DNA of 51,682 bases from Stenotrophomonas chelatiphaga (GTDB taxonomy: Bacteria; Pseudomonadota; Gammaproteobacteria; Xanthomonadales; Xanthomonadaceae), in NCBI RefSeq assembly GCF_001431535.1, contig NZ_LDJK01000068.1:1-51682 (forward strand), written 5' to 3'. Shown one piece after another: positions 8,787-17,630 of the stretch. The position numbers and the translations under genes are program-made. The notes beneath the pieces are model-generated. The model ran no database searches and was not told where the DNA came from. It saw only the letters and a list, made by a program, of their open reading frames with translations. The stretch's first letter is position 1; each line of letters begins with the position of its first letter.

Positions 8787-8820
8787 CCGCTGCGGTTCAT
8801 CCCAGGTCGAACCGCAGCGG
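8787..8820. terminator. Bidirectional stem-loop between convergent genes
   Basis: A perfect 12-base inverted repeat (CCGCTGCGGTTC at 8787-8798 and its complement at 8809-8820, 10-base loop) spans the stop codon of the phospholipase gene just after the response-regulator stop. It has no clear T tract on either strand, so it may work as a weak or Rho-assisted end. Confidence 0.45.
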
Positions 8821-10941
8821 CGCATGCGCCATTGCCGGATCACTGCTGCCGGGCCGGCCGTCTTCCACGCGCCCCGCCAGCCGCTGGCGAGTGCCTGGCT
8901 GCTGCACGTCCAGGTCGTACCAGGCGCCGGTCGCGGCCGCCGGCCAGCGGATGCGTGCGGCTTCGCCAGCGGCCAGCGACAGCGTCCGCTCCGGCATCAG
9001 GCCCGGGTACGCGTTGCCGCGCACCGCTACCGTGACCGGCGCCGGACCGGGGTTGCGCAGCTGCAGGACCATGCTGTCTGCGACACGCTCGATCTCTGTT
9101 TCGACCGGCATCGGCGCCTGGGCACTGCCGCGGAAGCGCCGATGGAAGCCGTTCGGGCCGAGCACCCACAGGTCATGGCCCTGTTCCGCATCCAGCGGCC
9201 AGATGCCCTGCAGGTCCTTGCCCGGTCCCACGGTGTAGCGACGCGGCAGCGCCTCCAACCGCAGCAGGTCGTAAACGTGCAGCACGGCGGCGGCGCCCTC
9301 GCAGGCCAGCGTCAGCCGGACCTCGGCAGCCTCCGCATCGGTCTGGATGGCCACGCCGGGGCGGTAGGGCAGCGCGCGCGCGGGACGTATCCCGGGCTCC
9401 TGTCGCGCCGGCTGCAGGGCCTGCGGGGGCACCGGCACGGTCCGCGCCGGCAGGGCAGCGGCGCGCGCGGCGGTTGCGGCCGTGGCCGGCAGTGCGTGCG
9501 CGAACGGGCGGTTGTCGGTCCGGGAGAAGTCGAAGGCGGCGGTCAGGTCGCCACACACCGCGCGCCGCCACGCTGAGATAGCCGGCGCAGCCACGCCGAA
9601 GCGCCGCTCGATCAGGCGGATCACCGAGGTGTGGTCGTAGACCTGCGAATCCACCCAGCCACCGCGGCTCCACGGAGAAATGACGTACATCGGCACGCGC
9701 GGACCCAGCCCATAGGGGCGGCCATGCAGCGCGGCTTCGTCCTGCTTTTCATTGCCCGGCGATGGATGCCGGTGGTACTCGCCTGCGGTATCCACCACCG
9801 AAGCGCCGGCCCATCCAGCGGCCAGCGCGGGGTCGGCCGAAGGCGGGGCCGGCGGCGGCATGTGGTCGAAGAATCCATCGTTCTCATCGAACATCAGCAG
9901 CAGCGCGGTGCGGCTCCACACCGTTGGATCGGCGGTCAGTGCATCCAGTACCTGCGCGGTGTAGGCCGCGCCCTGTGCCGGACTGGACGGGCCCGGGTGC
10001 TCGCTGCCGGCGGCATCGGCAATCAGGAAGCTGACCTGTGGCAGGCGCCCGTCCAGCACGTCCTGGCGCAGCTGCTCCAGTCCGCGCGTGCTGACCGCGC
10101 GCTCGCGCAGTTCGGCGTCATGCCCGGGCGCGTTCCGCCAGGCCTGTCGGAACGCCTCGAACCCCGCCAGCGGGTTGTCGGTGAAGTTGTCGGCCATGTC
10201 CTGGTAGATGCGCCAGTCCACGCCGGCCTGCTGCAGCCGTTCGACATACGTGGTCCAGGTGTAGGACGCGGCGTGGCCGCCCAGCTCCGGGAAGTTGTCG
10301 TGCGAGTTGGCGACCGCGGGGCCGCCGGCCTGCGCCTGCGGATCGTTGTGCCCGGTCCACAGGAACAGCCGGTTCGGGTTGGTGCCGGCCTGCATCGCGC
10401 AGTGGTAGGCATCGCAGACGGTGAACGCTTCGGCCAGCGCGAACTGGAACGGCAGGTCGGCGCGCTGGTAATAGCCCATCGCATGGTCCTGCTTGGCCGC
10501 CGGCCAGTGCGCCATGCGCCCGTGGTCCCACGCCTTCTGCGCATCAGGCCAGGTGTGCGGGGTACCTTCCACGCGCATGTGGCCGAAGTGCGCGGCGGTA
10601 TCCAGCGGGAACGGGGCGATGCCGTGGGTGCCGGCGGCGTTGGGCTGCAGCCACAGCGTGCGGGTCGGGTGGCCAGGCTGCAGCGGCGGGGCCGGCGGCA
10701 CGAAACGGTCACCGAAACCGCGCACGCCGGGCAGGGTGCCGAAGTAATGGTCGAACGAACGGTTTTCCTGCATCAGCACCACGATGTGCTGCAGGTCCTG
10801 CAGGCTGCGCGTGCGCGCGTCCGGGGCGATCGCCGCCGCGCGCGCGATGCTCGGCATCAGCGCGGCGATGCCGGCCGCCACGCCGCCCTGCAGCAGGCGG
10901 CGGCGGCCGCTATCGTGCGGTGTGTGCTGCTGTTCGCTCAC
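8797..10941 (-). CDS. Phospholipase C, phosphocholine-specific type, Tat-exported
   Basis: This 714-residue member of the PlcH/PlcN/AcpA superfamily hydrolyses phospholipids such as phosphatidylcholine outside the cytoplasm. Residues 12-36 form a twin-arginine signal (GRRRLLQGG then a hydrophobic stretch ending ARA). Catalytic-domain motifs are VLMQENRSFDHYFG (about 53-67), MQAGTNPNRLFLW with the probable nucleophile threonine, DENDGFFDH and VYDHTSVI. The C-terminal third contains beta-rich repeats like the DUF756 domains of this family. Its start overlaps the stop of the TonB receptor by four bases (ATGA), so the two are translationally coupled. With the Pho-box-like site upstream, a role in phosphate scavenging is likely but inferred. 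Confidence 0.92.
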   Translation of the reverse strand: MSEQQHTPHDSGRRRLLQGGVAAGIAALMPSIARAAAIAPDARTRSLQDLQHIVVLMQENRSFDHYFGTLPGVRGFGDRFVPPAPPLQPGHPTRTLWLQPNAAGTHGIAPFPLDTAAHFGHMRVEGTPHTWPDAQKAWDHGRMAHWPAAKQDHAMGYYQRADLPFQFALAEAFTVCDAYHCAMQAGTNPNRLFLWTGHNDPQAQAGGPAVANSHDNFPELGGHAASYTWTTYVERLQQAGVDWRIYQDMADNFTDNPLAGFEAFRQAWRNAPGHDAELRERAVSTRGLEQLRQDVLDGRLPQVSFLIADAAGSEHPGPSSPAQGAAYTAQVLDALTADPTVWSRTALLLMFDENDGFFDHMPPPAPPSADPALAAGWAGASVVDTAGEYHRHPSPGNEKQDEAALHGRPYGLGPRVPMYVISPWSRGGWVDSQVYDHTSVIRLIERRFGVAAPAISAWRRAVCGDLTAAFDFSRTDNRPFAHALPATAATAARAAALPARTVPVPPQALQPARQEPGIRPARALPYRPGVAIQTDAEAAEVRLTLACEGAAAVLHVYDLLRLEALPRRYTVGPGKDLQGIWPLDAEQGHDLWVLGPNGFHRRFRGSAQAPMPVETEIERVADSMVLQLRNPGPAPVTVAVRGNAYPGLMPERTLSLAAGEAARIRWPAAATGAWYDLDVQQPGTRQRLAGRVEDGRPGSSDPAMAHAPLRFDLG

Positions 10942-13313
10942 AGATCTACCCGTACCGAGAAGCCCACGGTGCGCGGTGCACCAATGAACGCAGTATCGCT
11001 GCCATCCACCCCGGACAGGTAGCGGCGGTCGGTGAGGTTGCTGACCACGAAGCTGGCGCCCACGCCCTTCAGCTTCGGCGACAGGTCCTGCAGGTCGAAG
11101 CCGATATTGGCGTTGAACACCGTGGCCGACGGCAGCTTGTTGGCGTTGGACGCGTCCAGGTAGCGCTCACCCAGGTAGCGGCCGGACACGCCGAAGTTCC
11201 AGCGTTCGCCCTGCCAGTCGGCCGACATCACCAGGATGTGGCGCGGCTGCCCGATCACATCGGCGCCGTCGACGATGCCCAGTTCGGCATCGCGCGCGGC
11301 GTTGCCACTGCCCAGGTATTCGGAGCGGTTGTAGGTGTAGGCCCCGTTGATGCGCCAGCCGTTGGCCCAGCCGTAGCCCAGCGCGGCTTCCACGCCGGTG
11401 CTTTCCACGCCACCGAAGTTTTCGTAGACGCCATCGGTCTCGTCCAGGTAGTCGATGCCATCGGCCAGGCGCGCGGGCAGGTAGACGATGCGGTTGTCGA
11501 ATTTGATGTTGTACAGGGTGATCGAGCCGGTCAGCGGCCAGCGGCTGACGCGCAGGCCCAGTTCGATGTTGTCCGCGGTTTCCGGTTCCACCCGCGCGAA
11601 GCGCTGTGCATCGGTTTCGCCGAGCACGCCGGACGGAATGGCGGCGAAGTTCTGCGAATAACCGGCGAAGGCTTCCAGGCCCTGCACCGGCAGCGTCCAG
11701 GTGGCACCGGCGGACAGCAGCGGGTCGGACTTCGAATCCGAACGCACGTTCTCCGCCGCCCCGATCGTGCGCTGGCGCTTCTGGTCGACGAAGAACTGCT
11801 TGACGCCTACGCGTGCACTGAACGGGCCGAAGCGGGCCACGTCTTCGACGTAGTACATCTGCTCGTCCACCTTGTAGCGGTCTTCGAACTGCACCCAGTA
11901 CGGCACGTTGTCGAAGGAGATATCCGTGCCGACGTTGAGCAGGCGGTGCCAATCGCGGCGCACGCTGCGGTCCACGTTCTCCACCCAGATGCCACCGCGC
12001 ACGGTGTTGTCGATGCGGCCGAACTCCTGCTTCCATTCCACGTCCGCGGTGAAGCCGGCGCGGTCGTTGTCGTAGTGCGAGTGGCGATAGGACTGAACGC
12101 CCTGCACCCCTGCGGCGTAGCAGTTGGGGTCGTACTCGGCAGTGAAGCCGGCACGCGGCGTGCAGCCGGGCATCACCTGCGCGGCGCTGCCATCGGGGTT
12201 GACGAAATAGAACTGGCCCAGCGCGGAGCCGCCGTACACGGTGTCACCGCCGCGGTACTCGGATTCCGGATGGCCCACACCGTCTTCGCGCGCCTGCACC
12301 AGATAAGGCGGCAGCCAGTCGCCACGGCCTTCCATCCTGTGCGCGTAGCCGGCCACGCTGGCCTTGAAACCCGTGCCGCCGTCGAAGGCCGCACGCAGGT
12401 AGCCGAAGGTGTTCTCGCGCAGCGCACGCGAGCCGGAGCGGAAGTTCTGGTCCAGGTTCGGGATGCCGGTCAGGTTGCCGACCAGGCCATCGCGGTCCGG
12501 GTTGGTGGCGAAACTGGCCGGCGAAACGCTGGTGTATTCCGGTTCGTTGGCATCGTTGTAGGAGGCGTAACCGCTCAGCGTCCAGCGATCCAGTTCGGTG
12601 ACGAACCTGGCGGCCACGTGGTCGTTGCTGGTACGGCCGCTGCCGTCGATCCAGTCGCGTACCTCGGCCGAGGAAGCGCTGATCCAGGCGCGGGTGTGCC
12701 CGGCCAGCAGGCCGGTATCGAAGCGGGCGTAATACTTGCGCGCGTCGTTGTCACCGCCGCCTACAACGAAGCGCACGCGCTGTTCCTGCAGCGGATCGCT
12801 GGTGAGGAAGTTCAGCGTGCCGCCCAGCGCTTCGTTGGAGCGCGATGAGATGTCCGCCGTACCCTGGCTGACTTCCACCGTTTCCAGGTCCAGGGTGTCG
12901 ATGTAGCGGTTGGCCAGCGAGCCGCCGCCGTAGCCGGACCCACCATTGGGCAGGCCGTCGATGGTGGTTCCGATCTGCTGCGTATCGCGGTTGGTGACGA
13001 AGCCGCGCATGCTGATCTGCGTGCCCCACACCGACGAACCGGTGGCATCGGCCTCGCTGACCACCACGCCCGGCAACTCGTTGAGCGCGTTGTTGACACT
13101 GCTCAGGATGGTCTGCCGGTTGATGGTTTCCTTGCTGACCGACGTCTTGGAATAGCTGGTGGCCTGGCCGATCACCTGCACCTGGTCGAGCGTGCGCGCA
13201 TCGTCGGCGGGGGCGGGCGCGCCTTCCTCGGCCGCATGGGCATGCAGCGCAGGCAGCAACATGACGGCGAGCAGGGAAACGCGGGGATAACGGCTACGTC
13301 CGGGAGCGGGCAT
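10938..13313 (-). CDS. TonB-dependent outer-membrane receptor
   Basis: This 791-residue receptor has a signal peptide (VSLLAVMLLPALHAHA), a TonB-box-like stretch (LDQVQVIGQ), and a plug domain with NNALNELPGVVV, ISMRGF, IDGLPNGG and VEVSQGTADI. A beta-barrel follows and ends in the aromatic-type VGFSVRVDL. It is the first gene of an operon with phospholipase C. The substrate is not identifiable from sequence. Pairing with a phospholipase suggests uptake of a phosphorylated or lipid-derived product, or of phosphate. The intergenic region to the divergent kinase gene holds a Pho-box-like direct repeat at 13361-13378. Confidence 0.92.
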   Translation of the reverse strand: MPAPGRSRYPRVSLLAVMLLPALHAHAAEEGAPAPADDARTLDQVQVIGQATSYSKTSVSKETINRQTILSSVNNALNELPGVVVSEADATGSSVWGTQISMRGFVTNRDTQQIGTTIDGLPNGGSGYGGGSLANRYIDTLDLETVEVSQGTADISSRSNEALGGTLNFLTSDPLQEQRVRFVVGGGDNDARKYYARFDTGLLAGHTRAWISASSAEVRDWIDGSGRTSNDHVAARFVTELDRWTLSGYASYNDANEPEYTSVSPASFATNPDRDGLVGNLTGIPNLDQNFRSGSRALRENTFGYLRAAFDGGTGFKASVAGYAHRMEGRGDWLPPYLVQAREDGVGHPESEYRGGDTVYGGSALGQFYFVNPDGSAAQVMPGCTPRAGFTAEYDPNCYAAGVQGVQSYRHSHYDNDRAGFTADVEWKQEFGRIDNTVRGGIWVENVDRSVRRDWHRLLNVGTDISFDNVPYWVQFEDRYKVDEQMYYVEDVARFGPFSARVGVKQFFVDQKRQRTIGAAENVRSDSKSDPLLSAGATWTLPVQGLEAFAGYSQNFAAIPSGVLGETDAQRFARVEPETADNIELGLRVSRWPLTGSITLYNIKFDNRIVYLPARLADGIDYLDETDGVYENFGGVESTGVEAALGYGWANGWRINGAYTYNRSEYLGSGNAARDAELGIVDGADVIGQPRHILVMSADWQGERWNFGVSGRYLGERYLDASNANKLPSATVFNANIGFDLQDLSPKLKGVGASFVVSNLTDRRYLSGVDGSDTAFIGAPRTVGFSVRVDL

Positions 13314-13360
13314 CGGGTCAGGTCATGGGGGTGGGGTCGGCCGGAGTATTGGCAGGCGCA

Positions 13361-13378
13361 ATGACGTGGGCATGACAT
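13361..13378 (-). promoter_or_regulatory. Candidate Pho box
   Basis: On the minus strand this reads ATGTCAT-GCCC-ACGTCAT, two seven-base half-sites with the four-base spacer of the PhoB consensus CTGTCAT-N4-CTGTCAT. Matches are 6/7 and 5/7. It lies 48 bases before the TonB receptor start, where a PhoB activator site would be expected. Confidence 0.45.
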
Positions 13379-13433
13379 GGCAAAGCGCAGCCGTGTCGGC
13401 GGAGTACCATGGCGTCCCCGCTGAAGCCTGCCC

Positions 13434-14570
13434 ATGACCACTCCTGCCCACCACGTCCAAGGCCTCGACAACGACGAGGTCCCAGCCGACTGGCCTGCGA
13501 TCAGCGCCGGCGAGATCGCGTGGCTGCAGCAACGTTTCGTGCAGCTGCACGGCCACTGCCGGTTGCTGTGGCACAGCCCGCGGCCGTTTTCCGCAGCGGC
13601 GTTGGTGGAAGGCCAGCAGGGGCGCTTCTTCATCAAGCGCCATCACCACAGCGTGCGCAGCGCTGCGGTGCTGTCCGAAGAGCATCGCTTCATCGCGCAC
13701 CTGGCCGCCCATGGGGTGCCCGTGGCACGCGTCATCGCCGACCAGGATGGCGCGACGGCGGTGCCGCACGGTGACTGGACTTTCGAAGTACATGCCGAAG
13801 GCGCGGGGCAGGACCTGTACCGCGATGTGCCCTCGTGGACGCCGCCGGCCAGCGTGGAACAGGCCTGGCAGGCCGGGCGCATGCTGGCCCTGCTGCACAC
13901 CGCCTCGGACAGCTTCCACGCACCGCAGCGGGCGACCCACCTGCTGGTCGCGCGCGATGACCTGATCCGCGCCGAGGACCCGATCGCGCTGCTCAGCGCG
14001 CAGTTGCCCGGACGTCCCGGGCTGGCCGCTTACCTGGCCGACACGTCGTGGCAGGCCGACCTGCAGCGCGCGATCCTGCCCTGGCACGTCGGGCTGGCCG
14101 CACGGCTGGCCGCCGAGCCTCGCCTGTGGGGCCACAACGACTGGCATGTGTCCAACCTGCTGTGGCAGACCGGCAGCGGCGCCAGCACGGTCAGCACCGT
14201 GCTCGATTTCGGGCTGGCCTCGCCCACCAGCGCGCTGTACGACCTGGCTACGGCGATCGAACGCAATGCCGTCGCGTGGCTGCAACTGGACCGTGGCGCA
14301 CAGGCGGTACGCGGTGACATCGCACTGGCGCTGCTGCTCGGCTACCGCGATGCGCGGCCGCTGTCGGCCGACCAGGTCCGGCTGCTGGCCGACCTGCTGC
14401 CCGTGGTGCACCTGGATTTCGCGTTGTCCGAAGTGGAGTATTTCCACGCCATCACCGGCTCCCGCGCCAACGCCGACGTGGCCTACCGGACCTTCCTGCT
14501 CGGCCACGCCGACTGGTTCCGCACCCCCGCCGGGCAAGGCCTGCTGGCCACGCTGCGCGGCGCCGCCTGA
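13434..14570 (+). CDS. APH/choline-kinase-fold phosphotransferase, possible thiamine kinase
   Basis: This 378-residue cytoplasmic protein belongs to the aminoglycoside phosphotransferase/choline kinase superfamily. GHNDWHVSNLLW (about 231-242) is the Brenner-type catalytic loop with the catalytic Asp and Asn, and VLDFGLASP about 20 residues on carries the metal-binding Asp. The N-lobe has FFIKRH with the likely ATP-contacting lysine. Substrate is not given by sequence. Its stop lies about 45 bases before a TPP riboswitch that heads a thiamine receptor/PnuT operon, and ThiK thiamine kinase is of this superfamily, so thiamine phosphorylation is a reasonable guess. It is not itself downstream of the riboswitch. 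The alternative is a general small-molecule or antibiotic kinase. Confidence 0.8.
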   Translation: MTTPAHHVQGLDNDEVPADWPAISAGEIAWLQQRFVQLHGHCRLLWHSPRPFSAAALVEGQQGRFFIKRHHHSVRSAAVLSEEHRFIAHLAAHGVPVARVIADQDGATAVPHGDWTFEVHAEGAGQDLYRDVPSWTPPASVEQAWQAGRMLALLHTASDSFHAPQRATHLLVARDDLIRAEDPIALLSAQLPGRPGLAAYLADTSWQADLQRAILPWHVGLAARLAAEPRLWGHNDWHVSNLLWQTGSGASTVSTVLDFGLASPTSALYDLATAIERNAVAWLQLDRGAQAVRGDIALALLLGYRDARPLSADQVRLLADLLPVVHLDFALSEVEYFHAITGSRANADVAYRTFLLGHADWFRTPAGQGLLATLRGAA

Positions 14571-14613
14571 GCGGCTGATTCGCTTCTTCGGCCGTTTTGG
14601 TGTGAAATGAGGG

Positions 14614-14697
14614 CCTGAAGCGGGGGTGCCTGGTTTGACCAGGCTGAGAGAGTCCCTTGGAACCTGATCCGGTTTGCACCGGCGTAGGGAGCTTTGA
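14614..14697 (+). ncRNA. TPP riboswitch (THI element)
   Basis: All signature blocks of the THI box are present in order: GGGGGTGCC, a variable hairpin (TGGTTTGACCA), CTGAGA, CCTGATC and GCGTAGGGA. The ends AAGC (14618-14621) and GCTT (14691-14694) close helix P1. It heads the TonB receptor-pnuT genes. Bound TPP is expected to lower their expression, either by ending transcription or by hiding the ribosome site; the GGGAG in the 3' arm of the aptamer is itself a possible Shine-Dalgarno. Confidence 0.95.
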
Positions 14698-14762
14698 GCA
14701 GCAAGCGCATGGGCCCGCAGGGCCCCTGCGCGCGCGCCGTCGCTTCGTCTTTCTTCCTGTTG

Positions 14763-16946
14763 ATGACGAATCGAATGAACCGCTGCCTGCGCCCTACGCT
14801 GTTGACCGTTGCCCTCTGTGCCGCGCTGCCGCTGCACGCTGCCGAGGCCAGCGCCGAATCCTCCCCGCGTTCCCCGACTGAACTGGCTGCCGTGCGCGTG
14901 CAGGCCCAGCAGGCCCCGGCCGCCACCACGCCGTCGAGCAGCTTCGGTACGGCCAGCTGGAAGGACACCCCGGCCTCGGTGAACGTGCTGGACCGTAGCC
15001 TGCTGGACAGCCGACAGGTGCGCACGCTGAGCGAAGTGGCCGCCAACGATGCCTCGCTGGGCGACAGCTACGCGCCGGTCGGCTATTACCAGAACATCGC
15101 CATCCGTGGCTTTGCGCTGGATACCGCCACCGGTTACCGCTTCAATGGCCTGGCCACCACTGGCGAGCAGCGCATCGCGCTGGAGAACATCCAGCAGGTG
15201 GAAATCCTGAAGGGCGAAGCCGGGCTGGCTGCCGGGGTGATGGCGCCCGGCGGCATCATCAACTACGTCGGCAAGCGCGCTGCCGAAGTGCGCACCGTCA
15301 CCCTGGGGACTGATTCGGAAGGCACCCGTTATACCGCCGTGGACGTGGGCCACTGGCTGACGCCGCGCTTCGGCGTGCGCGTCAATGCTGCATGGGAAGA
15401 CAGCGCGTCCTACATCGACCACGCCGACGGGCGTCGCAACTTCTATTCGCTGGCCGCGGACTGGCTGATCGGCGAACGCGGCAAGCTGGAGGTGGATGCC
15501 AACTACCAGACCAGCGCACAGCGTTCGGCATCGGGCTTCCAGCTGCTGGGCGCGACCGAGCTGCCGCGCGCGGTGGACCGCTCGAAGATGCTGGGTTACC
15601 AGCCGTGGCAGCAGCCGGTCGGCATCGCCAGCACCAACCTGACCGCCCTGCACACCTTTGAACTGGGTCCACGCTGGCAGTCGCGGGTGTCGGCCAGCCA
15701 CAGCCGTTCGGTGATCGATGACAACGTGGCCTTCGCCTACGGCTGCTACTACGCCGCGCAGTGCGCCGATGGCAGCGTGCCGGGCAACTATTTCGCGCCC
15801 AATGGCGACTATGACATCTACGATTACCGCAGCCCGGACGACACCCGGGTCAACCAGGAACTGCGCGCCGAACTGCGTGGCAGCGTCGACACCGGCCGCG
15901 TCACCCACCAGCTGAGCTTCGGCGCAGATACCTTCCGGCGTACGGTGGACAAGCGCCAGAACGTCAACGAGTACGTCGGCACGGCCAACATCCATGATCC
16001 GCAGGTGCCGGTGTTCGCGCCCTCGCCGTTGCAGCCCGGCGCCTCCGTGCGTCGCCTGGACAGCCGCCAGGATGGCCTGTTCGTCCTGGACCGCATGCGC
16101 TTCGGTGATGACTGGCAGTGGCTGGCCGGCGGGCGCATGGTGCGGCTGGACGAACGCGCCTATGACAAGCGCGGCAACCCGGAACGGCACAGCCGGATCT
16201 CACGCTTCCTGCCGCAGACCGCGCTGATCTGGAACGCGACCGACCAGGTGAACGCCTACGTCAGCTACGTGCGCGGCATTTCGCTGGGCCAGGAGGCCCC
16301 GTTCTGGACGTCCAACGACGGCGAGTTCCTGCCGCCGGTGCTGTCGCGGCAGCTGGAAGTGGGCATCAAGTACGGCGCCACCGATGCGTTGACCCTGGGT
16401 GCGGCGATCTTCCGCACCAGCCAGCCCTTCCAGTACGCCAAGGCCGACGACAGCGATGCCGGCTTCACCTTCGTGCAGGAAGGCCAGCAGACCCACACCG
16501 GGCTGGAATTGACCGCCAACGGGCGCATCACCGAGCAGCTGCAGGTCACTGCCAGCGCCAGCGTGCTGCAGGCGCGTGCACGCGATACCGCCACCGCCGC
16601 CTACGAAGGCCACCAACTGGTCAACGTACCGAAAACGCGGGCCACCGTGCACCTGGACTACGCGCTGCCGTTCGCCACCGGCGTGGGCGTCACCGGCGGC
16701 TGGCGCTATGCCGCATCCAACACCGCCACGGTGGATGGCAGCGTGCGCGCCCCCAGCTACAGCGTGGTCGACCTGGGCCTGCGCTACCAGCACACGCTGC
16801 GCCAGCAGCCGGTGACGTGGCGGCTGTCGGTGGACAACGTGTTCGACAAGTTCTACTGGCGTGATACCGGCAGCAGCGCCGGTGACTACTACCTGTTCGC
16901 CGGTGCGCCGCGGCAGGCGCGCCTGTCGGTCACCATCGCGCTATGA
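14763..16946 (+). CDS. TonB-dependent receptor, probably for thiamine
   Basis: This is an outer-membrane receptor of about 727 residues. After a signal peptide (MNRCLRPTLLTVALCAALPLHA) come a plug domain (TPASVNVLDRSLLDSRQV, IAIRGFAL, VEILKGEAGLAAGVMAPGG) and a siderophore-receptor-like barrel with the C-terminus RQARLSVTIAL. The start is uncertain. ATG 14763 and ATG 14775 both give a normal signal peptide but weak ribosome sites. A TTG at 14694 has GGGAG just upstream but adds 23 unusual residues and would start inside the riboswitch edge. Control by the TPP riboswitch and the overlap with a PnuC-family transporter make thiamine (or a precursor) the likely substrate, as predicted for similar loci in xanthomonads and Bacteroidetes. 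Confidence 0.9.
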   Translation: MTNRMNRCLRPTLLTVALCAALPLHAAEASAESSPRSPTELAAVRVQAQQAPAATTPSSSFGTASWKDTPASVNVLDRSLLDSRQVRTLSEVAANDASLGDSYAPVGYYQNIAIRGFALDTATGYRFNGLATTGEQRIALENIQQVEILKGEAGLAAGVMAPGGIINYVGKRAAEVRTVTLGTDSEGTRYTAVDVGHWLTPRFGVRVNAAWEDSASYIDHADGRRNFYSLAADWLIGERGKLEVDANYQTSAQRSASGFQLLGATELPRAVDRSKMLGYQPWQQPVGIASTNLTALHTFELGPRWQSRVSASHSRSVIDDNVAFAYGCYYAAQCADGSVPGNYFAPNGDYDIYDYRSPDDTRVNQELRAELRGSVDTGRVTHQLSFGADTFRRTVDKRQNVNEYVGTANIHDPQVPVFAPSPLQPGASVRRLDSRQDGLFVLDRMRFGDDWQWLAGGRMVRLDERAYDKRGNPERHSRISRFLPQTALIWNATDQVNAYVSYVRGISLGQEAPFWTSNDGEFLPPVLSRQLEVGIKYGATDALTLGAAIFRTSQPFQYAKADDSDAGFTFVQEGQQTHTGLELTANGRITEQLQVTASASVLQARARDTATAAYEGHQLVNVPKTRATVHLDYALPFATGVGVTGGWRYAASNTATVDGSVRAPSYSVVDLGLRYQHTLRQQPVTWRLSVDNVFDKFYWRDTGSSAGDYYLFAGAPRQARLSVTIAL

Positions 16947-17518
16947 ACGCCGAACTGCTGGAGTGGTCGGCCGCGGCGCTGAGCATCGCCGGCGTGTGGC
17001 TGATGACGCGGCGGCGGCTGATCGGCTGGCCGATCGGGCTGACCTCGGTGGCGCTGTATGCGCTGGTGTTCGCCGAGGCCCGCCTGTATTCGGACACGCT
17101 GCTGCAGGTGGTGTTCGGTGGCTTCCTGGTCTACGGCTGGATGAGCTGGCGGCACAGCGCGCAGGCCGATGGCCGGGTCAGCATCGTGCCGCTGCCGGCG
17201 CGGTACGTGGTGCGCGATCTCGGCATCGGCGTGGCGTTCGGGCTGGCGCTCGGTGCCGGCATGCATGCCCTCACCGACGCGGCGATTCCGTGGCTGGATG
17301 CGTTGCTGGCGGCGCTGAGCCTGGTCGCGCAGTGGTGGCAGGCGCGTCGCCATGTGGCGGCGTGGTGGCTGTGGATCTTCGTCGATGTGATCTACATCGG
17401 CGTCTACCTGTTCAAGTCACTGCACGTGACCGCCGCGTTGTACGTGGTGTTCATCGGCTTGGCGATGCTCGGCGTGCGCGCGTGGTCGGCCAGCGCCCGC
17501 CACCCGGGTTACCGGTAG
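16943..17518 (+). CDS. pnuT: PnuC-family transporter, probable thiamine transporter PnuT
   Basis: This 191-residue inner-membrane protein has about seven hydrophobic segments and the PnuC-family pattern, including WLMTRRRLIGWPIGLTS, a QWWQARR stretch and WWLWIFVDVIYIGVYLFK. PnuC transporters carry vitamins such as nicotinamide riboside, riboflavin and thiamine by facilitated diffusion, with trapping by phosphorylation inside. The start overlaps the receptor stop (ATGA), so the two are translationally coupled and share the TPP riboswitch; this is the reason for calling it thiamine-specific. The stop codon TAG is the first TAG of a SMAG repeat. Confidence 0.88.
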   Translation: MNAELLEWSAAALSIAGVWLMTRRRLIGWPIGLTSVALYALVFAEARLYSDTLLQVVFGGFLVYGWMSWRHSAQADGRVSIVPLPARYVVRDLGIGVAFGLALGAGMHALTDAAIPWLDALLAALSLVAQWWQARRHVAAWWLWIFVDVIYIGVYLFKSLHVTAALYVVFIGLAMLGVRAWSASARHPGYR

Positions 17519-17589
17519 CGCCGAGCCGTGCGCGGCGGCCGTTGGTTGCCGCGTCACGGTGCCCCCGCCGAGCATGACTCGGCGCTGCC
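17515..17589. repeat. SMAG-type repeat dimer
   Basis: Facing units GTAGCGCCGAGC (from 17515) and its counterpart ending at 17589 (complement reads GGCAGCGCCGAGTCATGC). The second head has CAGC instead of TAGC. The dimer supplies the pnuT stop codon and lies between convergent genes, where it may end transcription. Confidence 0.75.
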
Positions 17590-17630
17590 AGGGGCGCGCA
17601 GCGCGGCGTGGGCCGCGCACGCGCACACCA

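Noticed and set aside
14709..14723. GGGCCC hairpin after the TPP aptamer as a transcription terminator
   Set aside because: No T tract follows directly, so it was kept only as part of the start-codon question and not listed as a terminator.
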